Notes under the pieces: generated by a model
Database searches by the model: none
Seen by the model: only the letters and a program-made list of their open reading frames with translations
Told to the model about the DNA's origin: nothing
Shown here: positions 53,265 to 62,861 of the stretch, one piece after another
How the letters are laid out: each line of letters opens with the position of its first letter
Position numbering within the stretch: the first letter of the stretch is position 1
NCBI RefSeq assembly: GCF_002252585.1
Contig: NZ_NQLD01000011.1
Length of the DNA stretch: 64,000 bases
Source: Methanocatella intestini
Lineage (GTDB): Archaea; Methanobacteriota; Methanobacteria; Methanobacteriales; Methanobacteriaceae
Strand: one strand, 5' to 3'
Program-made: the position numbers and the translations under genes

Positions 53265-54545
53265 TTATTTTGACACAACATCACCCTTAAGGTAAGTAGC
53301 TGTTGCATCTGTGATTTTAACTTTAATAAAGTCCCCTAAGTTAACATCATCAACAATTACTGGAATATAAGAATCTGTTTTAGCTATAAATCCACCTTTA
53401 GAACCTACTTCCACAACAACGGCATTTTGAATAGAACCAACTAATTCTTTGTTTTCTTCTTCAGTAATTTCTGTCTTGATTTTAGACAAATCCTTAGACC
53501 TTTTTTTCATGATTTCGTGAGGAATTTCTTTAAGAGAAGATGAAATTGCACCTTTTCTATGCTGATATTTTGACAAATGAATCAGACTTGGCTTTATATT
53601 TCTAAGTAAATCAACAGTTAACTGGAAATCTTCATCACTTTCAGTCGGATATCCTACAATAATGTCTACTGCCAAAGTCAAATCTGGAATTTCACTTTTA
53701 AATTTTGAAACTATATCAATATACTGATCCAATGTGTGGCCTCTTCTCATTTCAGATAAAACTTTGTTACTCCCTGTTTGTACTGGTAAATGGATGAAAT
53801 TATATACATTAGGATGTTTAATAGCATCAATTATTTCATCAACATTGTTTAAAATATTTTTAGGATGCATCATTCCAACACGAACTCGAAAGTCACCATT
53901 TAAATTAGCTACTTCTTTAATTAAATCAGATAGTTTTTCGCCACTATCATGTCCAAAAGCAGCAGTGTCCTGAGCAGTAAGTTGAATTTCAACAGCACCA
54001 TCATCAATAGCTTTTTTAGCTTCAGCGACTATGTCCTTAATTGGATAACTGTTTAATGGCCCTCTTGCAAAACGAGTGCAGCAAAAAGTACATGCTCCTA
54101 AACAGCCTTCAGCAATTTGAATTATATGAATTAAAGAACCATCAGAAACTTTAGGAACACCAACTTTACTTTCTTTTGAAAATCCTGACTCACGAATAAC
54201 ATTACCGCAATAAGTTTCATTAACTACATCTGCTGTTTTATTAAGTTGATGAGGTCCTATCCAGCTACAATTCGGAGCTACTTTTTCTAATTTTTCAGGA
54301 TCAATTTCAACCATACATCCGCTTACAATAATTTTTTTATCCGGAAAGTTTTTTTGTAATTGCTGAATTTTATAAACTACTTTATTTTCAGTTGGTAGCT
54401 TTACATAACATGTATTTACAATTATAACATCTGCCATTTCAGGAGCATCCACCAAATCAATTTGATTTTCCTGTAGAATTCCCCCCATTATCTGAGCATC
54501 TGCTTTATTAAATGTACAGCCATATGTGTCAATATATACTTTCAT
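53265..54545 (-). CDS. tRNA t6A37 methylthiotransferase (MtaB/CDKAL1 type)
   Basis: It adds a methylthio group to t6A37 of tRNA. The 426-residue protein has the three domains of methylthiotransferases: the N-terminal cluster ligands C10, C46 and C77, the radical SAM motif C148, C152 and C155 (EGCLGACTFC), and a C-terminal TRAM domain from about residue 365 (LVGSIQNAVVVEV). The archaeal/eukaryotic e-MtaB group is the best fit. It starts five bases after the zinc-finger gene ends. Confidence 0.92.
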   Translation of the reverse strand: MKVYIDTYGCTFNKADAQIMGGILQENQIDLVDAPEMADVIIVNTCYVKLPTENKVVYKIQQLQKNFPDKKIIVSGCMVEIDPEKLEKVAPNCSWIGPHQLNKTADVVNETYCGNVIRESGFSKESKVGVPKVSDGSLIHIIQIAEGCLGACTFCCTRFARGPLNSYPIKDIVAEAKKAIDDGAVEIQLTAQDTAAFGHDSGEKLSDLIKEVANLNGDFRVRVGMMHPKNILNNVDEIIDAIKHPNVYNFIHLPVQTGSNKVLSEMRRGHTLDQYIDIVSKFKSEIPDLTLAVDIIVGYPTESDEDFQLTVDLLRNIKPSLIHLSKYQHRKGAISSSLKEIPHEIMKKRSKDLSKIKTEITEEENKELVGSIQNAVVVEVGSKGGFIAKTDSYIPVIVDDVNLGDFIKVKITDATATYLKGDVVSK

Positions 54546-54550
54546 GAAAC

Positions 54551-55177
54551 TTACTCGCTTAATGTTTTCTTAACAATATATTTAGTTAAATCATAATCAA
54601 AATTATTGAATTTAACAGGTTTTCCATAAACTCTTTTAATTACTTCAGCTCTGGCAAATCCAGAGGTAATTTTACGTTCCTGTGTTTTAATAACATGAAT
54701 TCTAACGATATGCTTGTCAATTTTAACAATATCTTCTGTAGATATTTGGAAATCCCTATCTAAATCCAATTTATAGGAATCAACTTCCCCATGTAAATCA
54801 ACAGAAAATCCAATACGTGCAGGAATCTCAACTGAATTAGCCCATATTGTAACAATATCCTCAACTAAAGCTTTTTTAACACGTTTATTTTTAATTTCAA
54901 TACTTGTTATTTCAACATGCCCTTCATCAGTAAGCAAACTATCTCCAACAGCTAATTCATCATTAGGTGATAATTCAATGAATGTTTTTATAGATTCTCC
55001 CTGTTTTGAAATGATAACCCTATACAATTGAGGTTTTTTAGATGAAACAACATTTTTAAAAACATATCCGCAATCCACACATTTTAATAAATATTCTTCC
55101 ATAATCTTCTTTTTAGATGATTTCTGCTTTGAATTTATAACATCAAAATCATCCGAACCACAAATTGGACACTCCAT
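54551..55177 (-). CDS. HVO_0476-type zinc-finger protein
   Basis: A 208-residue protein. It has an N-terminal zinc ribbon (MECPICGSDDFDV, then LKCVDCGYVFKN), followed by a beta-rich region with KTFIELSPNDELAVGD and a C-terminal segment VIKTQERKITSGFARAEVIKRVYG. It resembles archaeal HVO_0476-family proteins, possibly nucleic-acid binding. ATG 55177 follows GGAGGCGTTAATA, so the five residues before it are dropped. Confidence 0.8.
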   Translation of the reverse strand: MECPICGSDDFDVINSKQKSSKKKIMEEYLLKCVDCGYVFKNVVSSKKPQLYRVIISKQGESIKTFIELSPNDELAVGDSLLTDEGHVEITSIEIKNKRVKKALVEDIVTIWANSVEIPARIGFSVDLHGEVDSYKLDLDRDFQISTEDIVKIDKHIVRIHVIKTQERKITSGFARAEVIKRVYGKPVKFNNFDYDLTKYIVKKTLSE

Positions 55178-55202
55178 TATTAACGCCTCCAAAAAATAAA
55201 AA

Positions 55203-55688
55203 TTATTGTTTTTCTTTTAGATAATGGTTAACCAGACCATCATCTTCTAAAATATCCAGCATAAACTCTTTAAAAGGTTCAAAAGTAACTGATTCGCCAG
55301 TATTTTCATTAGTTAATATTCCCTTTGATAAATCAATACTTATAATATCCCCATCTTTTGCCGGGATATCACAGACAATAACCGGCAATCCAATGTTAAT
55401 TGCATTTCTGTAGAAAATTCTGGCAAATGATTTAGCTACAATAGCATCTACACCTGCAGTTTTAATAGCTACTGGAGCCTGCTCTCTTGATGAACCGCAG
55501 CCAAAATTTTCATCAGCTACTATAATATCTCCTTTTTTAACATTTTTTGTAAAATCAGGACGTTCTCCTTCAAGTACATGATCAGCCAAGTCTTGAGGAT
55601 TAAAGGTTCTTAAATATCTTCCAGGAATAATAACATCCGTATCAATATTTTCACCAAAAGTCCATGTTTTTCCTTTAATTATATCCAT
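55203..55688 (-). CDS. Isopropylmalate/homoaconitate-type dehydratase, small subunit
   Basis: The swivelling subunit of an aconitase-family dehydratase, 161 residues. The signature GRYLRTFNP lies near the N-terminus, and DENFGCGSSREQAP and VAKSFARIFYRNAINIGLPV follow. In methanogens the two paralogues serve leucine synthesis (LeuD) and the coenzyme B pathway (HacB). The large subunit is not nearby, so I do not choose. The start at 55688 follows AGTGATATAT. Confidence 0.88.
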   Translation of the reverse strand: MDIIKGKTWTFGENIDTDVIIPGRYLRTFNPQDLADHVLEGERPDFTKNVKKGDIIVADENFGCGSSREQAPVAIKTAGVDAIVAKSFARIFYRNAINIGLPVIVCDIPAKDGDIISIDLSKGILTNENTGESVTFEPFKEFMLDILEDDGLVNHYLKEKQ

Positions 55689-55697
55689 ATATATCAC

Positions 55698-56687
55698 TTA
55701 TTTTTGGATTTCATGACCATAATTTTGTGCTTTAGTTGTAAGAACTGTGCCCATATCTCCAACATACTCTTTAATCTCTTCAACTATGTGTTTATTATTT
55801 TTATCAAATACCGAATAAACTGTAGGTCCAAAAGAGCTCATACCTACACCATAAGCTCCAATTTCTCTTAATTTATCCATCAAATCCCTGATTTGTTGAG
55901 ACTGAAGTGAAACTTCCACATTTTTAAAGCCTCTTTTTTGAATTTCATCTATTGAATGGCCAAATGCCGGCAAATCCCTTTCAAGTAAAAAAGGAATCAT
56001 ATTCATAAATATAATGTGGGAAGTTTGTTCCACTTCATTTTTAGGAACCGGACAGTAGTCCTGAAATATGTTTACTTCTTTTTGACCGTTTACTGTATTT
56101 TTGGAATCAAGAATAACCAGCAAAATTTCCCAATCATCAGGAAAATCATAATGAGCCAATAATTGAGGTGGTTTAGCTTGTGAAGCAGATGACGGTAAAA
56201 ATGATGATTTTGATTTTAAGCTGTGTCCACCATCTACAATAAATCCTCCAAAATCAAATGAAAACACACCAATTCCGGAAGTTCCTCCACGTCCGATAAT
56301 TTCTCCTAAAGAATATCCATTAGAATAAGCACCGATATGCTCAGCAATAAGTTTTCCAGTTGATAAACCCATTTGAGTTCCAGAACCTAAACCAGAATGA
56401 GGGAGATAAGCTTTATCTACCCTAAAATAAAATCCTTCATCAACATCAAAATGGTCAATTACTTTTTGTGCTGCAGAAGTTATTTTAGATACACATTCAT
56501 TGCGAATAACCTCATTGAATTGAGTATCATCATTGAAATCTACAGTAATTCCTTTTTCTGCCGGTTCTCCATATAAGACAAAGTTAGGATCTTTAATTGT
56601 AAGACCTATACCCCCATCTATCCTCCCATAAGACCCATTCATATCAATTAAAGTTAAATGAAGTCTTGAAGGTGACTTAATAATCAT
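55698..56687 (-). CDS. Beta-ribofuranosylaminobenzene 5'-phosphate synthase
   Basis: It joins p-aminobenzoate-type substrate and PRPP, the first committed step to tetrahydromethanopterin. The 329-residue protein is of the GHMP fold: SPSRLHLTLIDMNGSYGRIDGGIGL at the N-terminus, PHSGLGSGTQMGLS as the phosphate loop near residue 110, and GRGGTSGIGVFSFDFGGFIVDGGH. These match archaeal RFAP synthase (MptG). It lies between tes and the dehydratase gene. Confidence 0.9.
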   Translation of the reverse strand: MIIKSPSRLHLTLIDMNGSYGRIDGGIGLTIKDPNFVLYGEPAEKGITVDFNDDTQFNEVIRNECVSKITSAAQKVIDHFDVDEGFYFRVDKAYLPHSGLGSGTQMGLSTGKLIAEHIGAYSNGYSLGEIIGRGGTSGIGVFSFDFGGFIVDGGHSLKSKSSFLPSSASQAKPPQLLAHYDFPDDWEILLVILDSKNTVNGQKEVNIFQDYCPVPKNEVEQTSHIIFMNMIPFLLERDLPAFGHSIDEIQKRGFKNVEVSLQSQQIRDLMDKLREIGAYGVGMSSFGPTVYSVFDKNNKHIVEEIKEYVGDMGTVLTTKAQNYGHEIQK

Positions 56688-56699
56688 GTATTTAAACCC

Positions 56700-58208
56700 T
56701 CAGTTTTTATCTTCTTTTAACGGTGTTGAGAATTCTTCTTCCACACTTTCACGATACATGGAATTCATAGTACAGAACGGGATAATTCTACCATCTGGAG
56801 TTGCATAATGAATAATACATTTTTTAACCCTATCTTCATCAAAATTAAATGGATCCATAAAGTGCATGCAAGAAATAAGCATAGCATCTTTTGAAAATTC
56901 TCCTAAAGCATCATAAGATCTTTTAGTAAATACATTTAACAATATTTTCTTAATATCCAAACCTTCAGGTACTTCATCTGTATTAATCAATTTAGGAAGG
57001 TTTTTCACAGCACTAGCTTCAACCCTTTTCTTAATTCCAAATCCGCCTTTTTCAAGTTTGTCGGAATATTTGTCCAATAATTCAAATAAACCTTCAACAT
57101 CAATGAATTTAGTAATAGGAATCAAATTGTTTAATGTATTTTCCCCTTCAGTTTCTTCCATGAAAACATAAGTAGCTATTCCACAGTGTTGATTACAGTT
57201 TAAAGTAACACTAGGACTTTCCCCTTCAAGAGCACCGATAAAACGTGCAAATGGTTCTACAGAAGATGGAGGGTAGAAATCATCAACCTTTACATCACCA
57301 TGAGTTTGTTTAGCAATCTCATTAACAAAATCAGGAATAGTTATTCTTTGTTCTTCAACTTGACTTGCAGGAGTTCTTCCTGCAAATGAAACCGGCTGGA
57401 AATTGACTCCATAAATATTTTCCCTATGGTCAAATGCAAATTTAATAATTTCGCCGATTTGCTGATCATTGACACCTTTAATTAAAGTTGGAACAAGTAC
57501 TACCCCAAGGCCTGCTTTTCTACAATTTTCAATAGCCTGAATCTTTTGAGGAAGTAAATTTTTACCTCTGTTATTGATATATGGTTCAGGAGTTACACCA
57601 TCAAAAGCTAAATATACTGTGTTTAAACCAGCATCTTTTAATTCTTTTGCAAGATTTTCTTTTCTAGCTAATCTTAAACCATTGGTAGCTATTTGAACAT
57701 GAGTAAAACCTTCTTCTTTAGCCATAGCTACAAGTTCAACCAAATCTTTCCTGACAGTTGGTTCACCACCCGCATACTGAATAGCAGGAGTTGGATGAGG
57801 TTTTAAATTCCTCAAGTTCCTTAACATTTCCCTAATTTCATCCTGTGTAGGTTCATACAAACGTCCGGAAACAGCCGCATTTGCAAAACAAACAGGACAT
57901 CTTAAATTACATCTATTTGTAACATCAATTAAACCTAACACAGTGGAGGTTTCATGGTCTTCACAGAGCCCGCAATTATTAGGACAATCTCCGAATTTCT
58001 CTACAGAAGGGTTTTCAACTGAAGTTATTGTAGGTTCAAATTGTTTAACCCTATTATAAAGCTTATCATCACTCCAATATGTATTTACAAACTCACCATG
58101 TTCATCACAAGTTTTTTTAATTAAGATTTTACCATCTTCATCATAAACTTCTGCATCAAGTGGTTTAAAACAAATTGGACACAAACTTTTTGTCATTTTT
58201 ATTCTCAC
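56700..58208 (-). CDS. tes: Tetraether lipid synthase (radical SAM)
   Basis: Tes joins two archaeol chains tail to tail to make glycerol dibiphytanyl tetraether lipids. The 502-residue protein matches the M. jannaschii MJ0619 type. It has an N-terminal cysteine-rich region (CPICFKPLD at 10-13, C34, and C75/C79/C82), the radical SAM motif C100, C104 and C107 (NRCNLRCPVCFANAA), QYAGGEPTVRKDLVELV and a long C-terminal part. The start is GTG at 58208, directly after GGGTGATTTT; an ATG 12 bases later lacks this spacing. The carS gene diverges from it. Confidence 0.87.
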   Translation of the reverse strand: MRIKMTKSLCPICFKPLDAEVYDEDGKILIKKTCDEHGEFVNTYWSDDKLYNRVKQFEPTITSVENPSVEKFGDCPNNCGLCEDHETSTVLGLIDVTNRCNLRCPVCFANAAVSGRLYEPTQDEIREMLRNLRNLKPHPTPAIQYAGGEPTVRKDLVELVAMAKEEGFTHVQIATNGLRLARKENLAKELKDAGLNTVYLAFDGVTPEPYINNRGKNLLPQKIQAIENCRKAGLGVVLVPTLIKGVNDQQIGEIIKFAFDHRENIYGVNFQPVSFAGRTPASQVEEQRITIPDFVNEIAKQTHGDVKVDDFYPPSSVEPFARFIGALEGESPSVTLNCNQHCGIATYVFMEETEGENTLNNLIPITKFIDVEGLFELLDKYSDKLEKGGFGIKKRVEASAVKNLPKLINTDEVPEGLDIKKILLNVFTKRSYDALGEFSKDAMLISCMHFMDPFNFDEDRVKKCIIHYATPDGRIIPFCTMNSMYRESVEEEFSTPLKEDKN

Positions 58209-58370
58209 AAAATCACCCTTTGCTAATAATTAATAAACTATTAACTATTTATTACATAATATAACTATATTATCTCAATTTAATATTTAAAGTTAATTAA
58301 TGTTTTAACATTAAATATAAATAGATAACACATACAAAAATAAAATTCAGTAAAAAAATGAGGAACATAT

Positions 58371-58937
58371 ATGGTTGATAATACCCAAATTTTTATAATA
58401 GCTTGTATTACTATCCTATACTTTATATTACCTGCTTATGTATCCAATGGTTCAGCATTAGTTTTAGGCGGCGGAATTCCTTTAGATTTCAAAAAAACAG
58501 ACAAAAATGGTAACCGTTGGATTGGTAATGGAGTTACATGGAGGGGACTAATCTGTGGAACAATTATGGGAACCCTTATAGGAGCAATTCAAGGATTAAT
58601 TGGGCCAATTATACTTGAAAACTTTGGCGAATTTATTTATACTCCAATTTGTACAAATTTAGTAGAAGGAATATTAATAGGATTTCTACTTGGATCTGGT
58701 GCTATGGTTGGAGATGCAATAGGAAGCTTTTTAAAAAGAAGAGTGGGAATTGGACAGGGAAAACCTGCACCAATTTTAGACCAGATTGATTTTCTTATTG
58801 TTGCTTTAATATTCAGTTCAGTTGCAGTAAACTTTTCTATAACTTTTGTTGCAATAGCTATTGTATTAACATTAATTATACATTTAATAGCTAATACAGG
58901 AGCTTATTTAATCGGAATAAAAGATGTATGGTATTAA
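58371..58937 (+). CDS. carS: CDP-archaeol synthase
   Basis: It activates archaetidic acid-type lipid with CTP to CDP-archaeol, the branch point of polar lipid synthesis. The 188-residue membrane protein has about five helices and the CarS signatures PAYVSNGSALVLGGGIPLDF, GVTWRGLICGTIMGTLIG and GDAIGSFLKRRVGIGQGKPAPILDQIDFL. It starts 160 bases from the divergent tes gene, so the two lipid genes may share control. Confidence 0.93.
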   Translation: MVDNTQIFIIACITILYFILPAYVSNGSALVLGGGIPLDFKKTDKNGNRWIGNGVTWRGLICGTIMGTLIGAIQGLIGPIILENFGEFIYTPICTNLVEGILIGFLLGSGAMVGDAIGSFLKRRVGIGQGKPAPILDQIDFLIVALIFSSVAVNFSITFVAIAIVLTLIIHLIANTGAYLIGIKDVWY

Positions 58938-58958
58938 ACCACACATTTAAACTTTTTT

Positions 58959-59981
58959 TTAATTTAAAAATCTATTCATCATTACTGCAGTACCAACTGC
59001 AGGTGCAACAACACATTCATCATCAGTTAAAATTGTATCCATAGATTTAACTTCAAGACCTAAAAGTTCTGCAGCATTTTTATCCAAAATATCTTTTCCA
59101 AGACCTGTCGTTACAATCAAATCTAAATTTTGAGTTTCAGATACCTGTTTTAAAGCATCTGCAATTTGTTCAACCTGCTTTTGATGAGTGAATTTAGCTA
59201 TTTCAATAACATCTTCTTCACTTAAAGAATCTAAATCAGCACATAATACTCTAGCTATTCTTTTCATACAGCTTTTTTTAGATTTATTTTCACCATCAAA
59301 AGTATCACAAACATAATCATCTAATGTTATTAAATCTAAAACAGTATAAACATCTGCAGTTTGTGCAAACAGTTCAGAAGCTACCCTATACTCTTTTCCA
59401 TTTAATTGAACATTATCTAAAAAACTAGCTAAATTAGTTCTTAATGTTCCAGTATATACCAGTTCACCAGTAGCTAATCTTTCAAAATCAGATCTGCCAA
59501 TCGCACATTCTTTTCCATCCTTAATCGGAATAATGTCAGTTGTTGTACTTCCAGTATCTATAAAAATACAGTTATCACTTATTAATGTAGCTATTTGAGC
59601 AGTAGCTATCCAATTAGCAGCTGCTGCCTTTAGAGGAGTTTTTTCAATTTCTTCTTTTGACAGCATTCCGTCAATTCCAACATAAGCTATGGGACACTCA
59701 AAAGTTTCCTCACATTTTTTAACAACATCCAAAACTCCGTCTTTTTTTGTATCATATGCATCCACCAATTCTGCAGTCATAGATATTCCTACAGCATCAA
59801 TTTCATCAATCGGACAAATATTTTCAATCAATTCAACCAAAACTTTAGATAATGCTTCATTATTACTCCACATTGGAAGATAAGCAAAATCCACTTCAAT
59901 ATTTTTTACTTCATTATTTTCAAAATCAACAACTGCCAAATCAGTGTTTGCACCGCCAATATCAAAACCTGCTACTTTCAT
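58959..59981 (-). CDS. mfnF: Methanofuran biosynthesis enzyme MfnF
   Basis: MfnF condenses the furan unit with gamma-glutamyltyramine to form the methanofuran core. The 340-residue protein is of the ASKHA/hydantoinase type: VAGFDIGGANTDLAVVDF, AAAANWIATAQIA, FIDTGSTTTDIIPIKDG and a C-terminal CVVAPAVGTAVMM. The next gene upstream is the ATP-grasp tyramine-glutamate ligase, supporting this assignment over a generic hydantoinase. SD AGGAGTATTTAAGT. Confidence 0.87.
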   Translation of the reverse strand: MKVAGFDIGGANTDLAVVDFENNEVKNIEVDFAYLPMWSNNEALSKVLVELIENICPIDEIDAVGISMTAELVDAYDTKKDGVLDVVKKCEETFECPIAYVGIDGMLSKEEIEKTPLKAAAANWIATAQIATLISDNCIFIDTGSTTTDIIPIKDGKECAIGRSDFERLATGELVYTGTLRTNLASFLDNVQLNGKEYRVASELFAQTADVYTVLDLITLDDYVCDTFDGENKSKKSCMKRIARVLCADLDSLSEEDVIEIAKFTHQKQVEQIADALKQVSETQNLDLIVTTGLGKDILDKNAAELLGLEVKSMDTILTDDECVVAPAVGTAVMMNRFLN

Positions 59982-59983
59982 AC

Positions 59984-61081
59984 TTAAATACTCCTAATTA
60001 CCAAATTATCTCCAGATTTTTTAAATTCAATTTTTCCAGTTAAATCTATTTTTTCATTTAAATCTTTGATATCCACATTTCCATCAATCAAATCAATAAT
60101 AGATGAACCAATATTAATATTGGATATTTTTTTAAGACCTACATAAGGTGTGGTGAATCTGGAATTAATTTCAAGAACATAAACATCCTCAATATCTTTT
60201 TCATCATCACTAATTATTAAATCGACACCGACAAATCCTTTTAATCCACCAATAGCTCCAACTGCTTTAATAGCTGTTTCAAAAGCTAAATCTTTAAACT
60301 TACTTTCAAACGGAATTTGTCCGCCTAAATAAGTTCCCTTATCCTCTTTTAAATCTATAATCTGTTTATTTAAACTTATTGGAATAGCTGTATCACCATC
60401 ACAAAGTAAACTAACACTAATGTCTGTTCCTTCAATAAATTCCTGAACTATTACTCTAGAACCTGGGAGAAATATTTTTTCCAAACTATAATCCAAATCA
60501 TCAACACTATTTATTATTTTAATATTTTCACAATCCACACCAACAAGAGGTTTGATTATGAGTTTTAAATCATCCAATGGTTTTTCTGCATGCCATTTTT
60601 TATAAAGATTTTCCAATGCTCTTTTCCAATACCCTACTTTATCTATTTTTAATTTAAAAGTTCTAGGTTGTGGAACAATCTTATATAACAATTCATAAGA
60701 AATAAATTTATCAGAAGAATTGTAACATGCCTCTGAAGAAGAATTATAAATCTTTACATTGTTTTCTTCTAAAATTTTTGTAATGTTATATAAATTATTA
60801 TTGTTTTCTGCAGCTATGAAAATAGCTTTTTTAAAATTAGCTGCATTTTTTTCAAGCCATGGAATTACATCACCATCAATAAATATTGGTGTAACATAAT
60901 CATAATCACCAATAATCTCTTTGTAAGATTCATTAAGGACAATTGTTACATCATAATCTTTTAAATCATCTAAAAGTGAAAATATTAATGATTCTGCTTC
61001 TGAAATAATACATTTATCTTTTTCACCTGAAGCTGTAAAATATTCAAACAATAAGATTGAATCATCATTGATAGACATCAT
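59984..61081 (-). CDS. mfnD: Tyramine-L-glutamate ligase MfnD (ATP-grasp)
   Basis: It joins glutamate to tyramine with ATP in methanofuran synthesis. The 365-residue ATP-grasp protein has KLIIKPLVGVDCENI, RVIVQEFIEGTDISVSLLCDGD and the metal-binding end of the fold VYVLEINSRFTTPYVGL. It is two bases from mfnF. Its start overlaps the end of the 2-epimerase gene by 17 bases; two adjacent ATG codons compete, and the first is used here. Confidence 0.85.
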   Translation of the reverse strand: MMSINDDSILLFEYFTASGEKDKCIISEAESLIFSLLDDLKDYDVTIVLNESYKEIIGDYDYVTPIFIDGDVIPWLEKNAANFKKAIFIAAENNNNLYNITKILEENNVKIYNSSSEACYNSSDKFISYELLYKIVPQPRTFKLKIDKVGYWKRALENLYKKWHAEKPLDDLKLIIKPLVGVDCENIKIINSVDDLDYSLEKIFLPGSRVIVQEFIEGTDISVSLLCDGDTAIPISLNKQIIDLKEDKGTYLGGQIPFESKFKDLAFETAIKAVGAIGGLKGFVGVDLIISDDEKDIEDVYVLEINSRFTTPYVGLKKISNINIGSSIIDLIDGNVDIKDLNEKIDLTGKIEFKKSGDNLVIRSI

Positions 61082-62387
61082 AAGTAATCATCATACCTTT
61101 TAAATTTAAATCATTTAATGGGAAAATCATTTTTTCACCATCAAAAACCATATGCACCAATGCATTTTCATGTTCTTCAAATTCCCCAACAGAAATATCC
61201 TCATTAATTTTTATCATTTTACGGCTAAATGAAGACATTATGTTTTCAGGAGATTTAATATTTAATAAACCTTCATTATATGCTTTTTCAATTGCATCAA
61301 TAGTTTTAATAGCTGCATCACCATTTCCATAAGGATTTTTAGCATTTTTCATTTTATCTGCAAATTCCCCATCATTAAGAATCTTTTTAGCATTTTCCAG
61401 AATAGTCTTTTTATTAGCTCCCACTAAAATATTTCCTCCGGCACTGACTGTTTCCGGCCTTTCAGTATTATACCTTAAAGTTAAAACCGGCACATCCAAA
61501 GTAATTGCTTCTTCCTGAAGCCCTCCTGAATCTGTTAAAATCAAAGTGGAATGTGAAGTTAAAATTAAAAAGTCAAGATATCCCAATGGTTTGATAATAT
61601 GAACATGTTCCAACTCATTTAATTCATCAAATAAATTAAAGTTCTCCAAAGTCTTTTTAGTTCTCGGATGAATCGGAAAAATAATATTCATGTCTTTCAG
61701 TTCTTTTAAAGAAGAAATAATGTTTATTAACCTTTCTTTATCATCAACATTTTCTGCCCTATGCATGGTTAAAGTTAAAATATTATTCATATTTTCAATA
61801 TCCAAACTAGCTAAAGATTCTTCCTGAATTCCTAATTTGTTAGCTATTTCCAAATGCCTGAAACAGGCATCAACTACAGTATTTCCTGTAATAAACAGTT
61901 TTTTTCTTGAAATTCCTTCAGCTAAAAGATTAATTGCAGATTCTTCAGTTGGAATAAAATACATCAAAGAACAGGCATCTGCAGCCATTCTATTTAATTC
62001 TTCAGGCATCGTAATATCAAATGATCTGAGTCCTGCTTCAACATGCCCTACAGCAATGTGTAATTTAGAAGCTACTAATGCTCCTGCAAGAACAGCATTT
62101 GTATCTCCCTGAACAAGAACTATATCAGGTTTTTCATCAAGTAAAACCTCTTCGATACCCTGCATCATCAAACCAGTCTGTTTTCCATGAGAACCAGAAC
62201 CTACATGAATATTATAGTCCGGAGATTTGATTTCCAAATCTTTAAAGAAATTATCTGACATTTCTTTATCATAATGTTGTCCAGTATGAATAAGACAGGA
62301 AGTTATACCTCGCTTTTCAATTTCATCAATAATCGGAGCCATTTTAATAATTTCTGGTCTGGTTCCAAGTACAATAGCTATTTTCAT
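61065..62387 (-). CDS. wecB: UDP-N-acetylglucosamine 2-epimerase with C-terminal extension
   Basis: It makes UDP-N-acetylmannosamine for surface sugars. The epimerase part (about 1-370) has GTRPEIIKMAPIIDEI, HTGQHYDKEMSDNFF, QGDTNAVLAGALVA, HVEAGLRSFD, TMHRAENVDD and LTDSGGLQEEA, all typical. About 70 residues follow (from SPENIMSSFSRKM), which most family members lack and which I cannot assign. SD AGGTCGATAAA. It overlaps mfnD, although the functions are unrelated. Confidence 0.9.
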   Translation of the reverse strand: MKIAIVLGTRPEIIKMAPIIDEIEKRGITSCLIHTGQHYDKEMSDNFFKDLEIKSPDYNIHVGSGSHGKQTGLMMQGIEEVLLDEKPDIVLVQGDTNAVLAGALVASKLHIAVGHVEAGLRSFDITMPEELNRMAADACSLMYFIPTEESAINLLAEGISRKKLFITGNTVVDACFRHLEIANKLGIQEESLASLDIENMNNILTLTMHRAENVDDKERLINIISSLKELKDMNIIFPIHPRTKKTLENFNLFDELNELEHVHIIKPLGYLDFLILTSHSTLILTDSGGLQEEAITLDVPVLTLRYNTERPETVSAGGNILVGANKKTILENAKKILNDGEFADKMKNAKNPYGNGDAAIKTIDAIEKAYNEGLLNIKSPENIMSSFSRKMIKINEDISVGEFEEHENALVHMVFDGEKMIFPLNDLNLKGMMITYDVYQ

Positions 62388-62481
62388 TTTATCGACCTAT
62401 ATAAAATTAGTTAATCATGAATAATAAATGTTGGTCATTTAAATAGTATAAAATTCTATTAATAGACAATGAGGTGGTATT

Positions 62482-62730
62482 ATGACTAACCTTGATAAAG
62501 AAATTGAAGAAAAAATATACAATATCTTAAAAGAATATCACAAAGACGAAGACTACAATTTAAATTATCTTATTACAGATAATATTGTAACTTTCTTTTT
62601 AAGTATAAATGAAGGTAAATTAGTTACCATGGAAGATTTGTACAAAATTTCTGGAATTTTAAATGCAAAAATCAAAGACATGGTTCTTGTAAACCAAGAA
62701 TACAGATTTTCATTTGAAATGGAAAAATAG
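62482..62730 (+). CDS. Small hypothetical protein
   Basis: An 82-residue acidic protein, predicted mostly alpha and beta with no membrane segment or motif known to me (VTMEDLYKISGILNAKIKDMVLVNQEYRFSFEM). A strong SD (GAGGTGGTATT) and an immediate terminator show it is a real, single-gene unit. Function unknown. Confidence 0.72.
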   Translation: MTNLDKEIEEKIYNILKEYHKDEDYNLNYLITDNIVTFFLSINEGKLVTMEDLYKISGILNAKIKDMVLVNQEYRFSFEMEK

Positions 62731-62733
62731 TGC

Positions 62734-62764
62734 TGGGAATGTTTAAATTCCCACTTCTTTTTTT
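62734..62764 (+). terminator. Terminator of the 62482-62730 gene
   Basis: TGGGAAT, six bases, ATTCCCA, followed by CTTC and seven T residues, starting four bases after the stop. Confidence 0.85.
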
Positions 62765-62861
62765 AATTAATATTTACTATTTTTAAAAGACTTTTCTTAT
62801 AACGAAAAATCCTCTAAAAAACCTCGGCAACATTGCCAATAGCCAATTTTATCTGAAAAAT

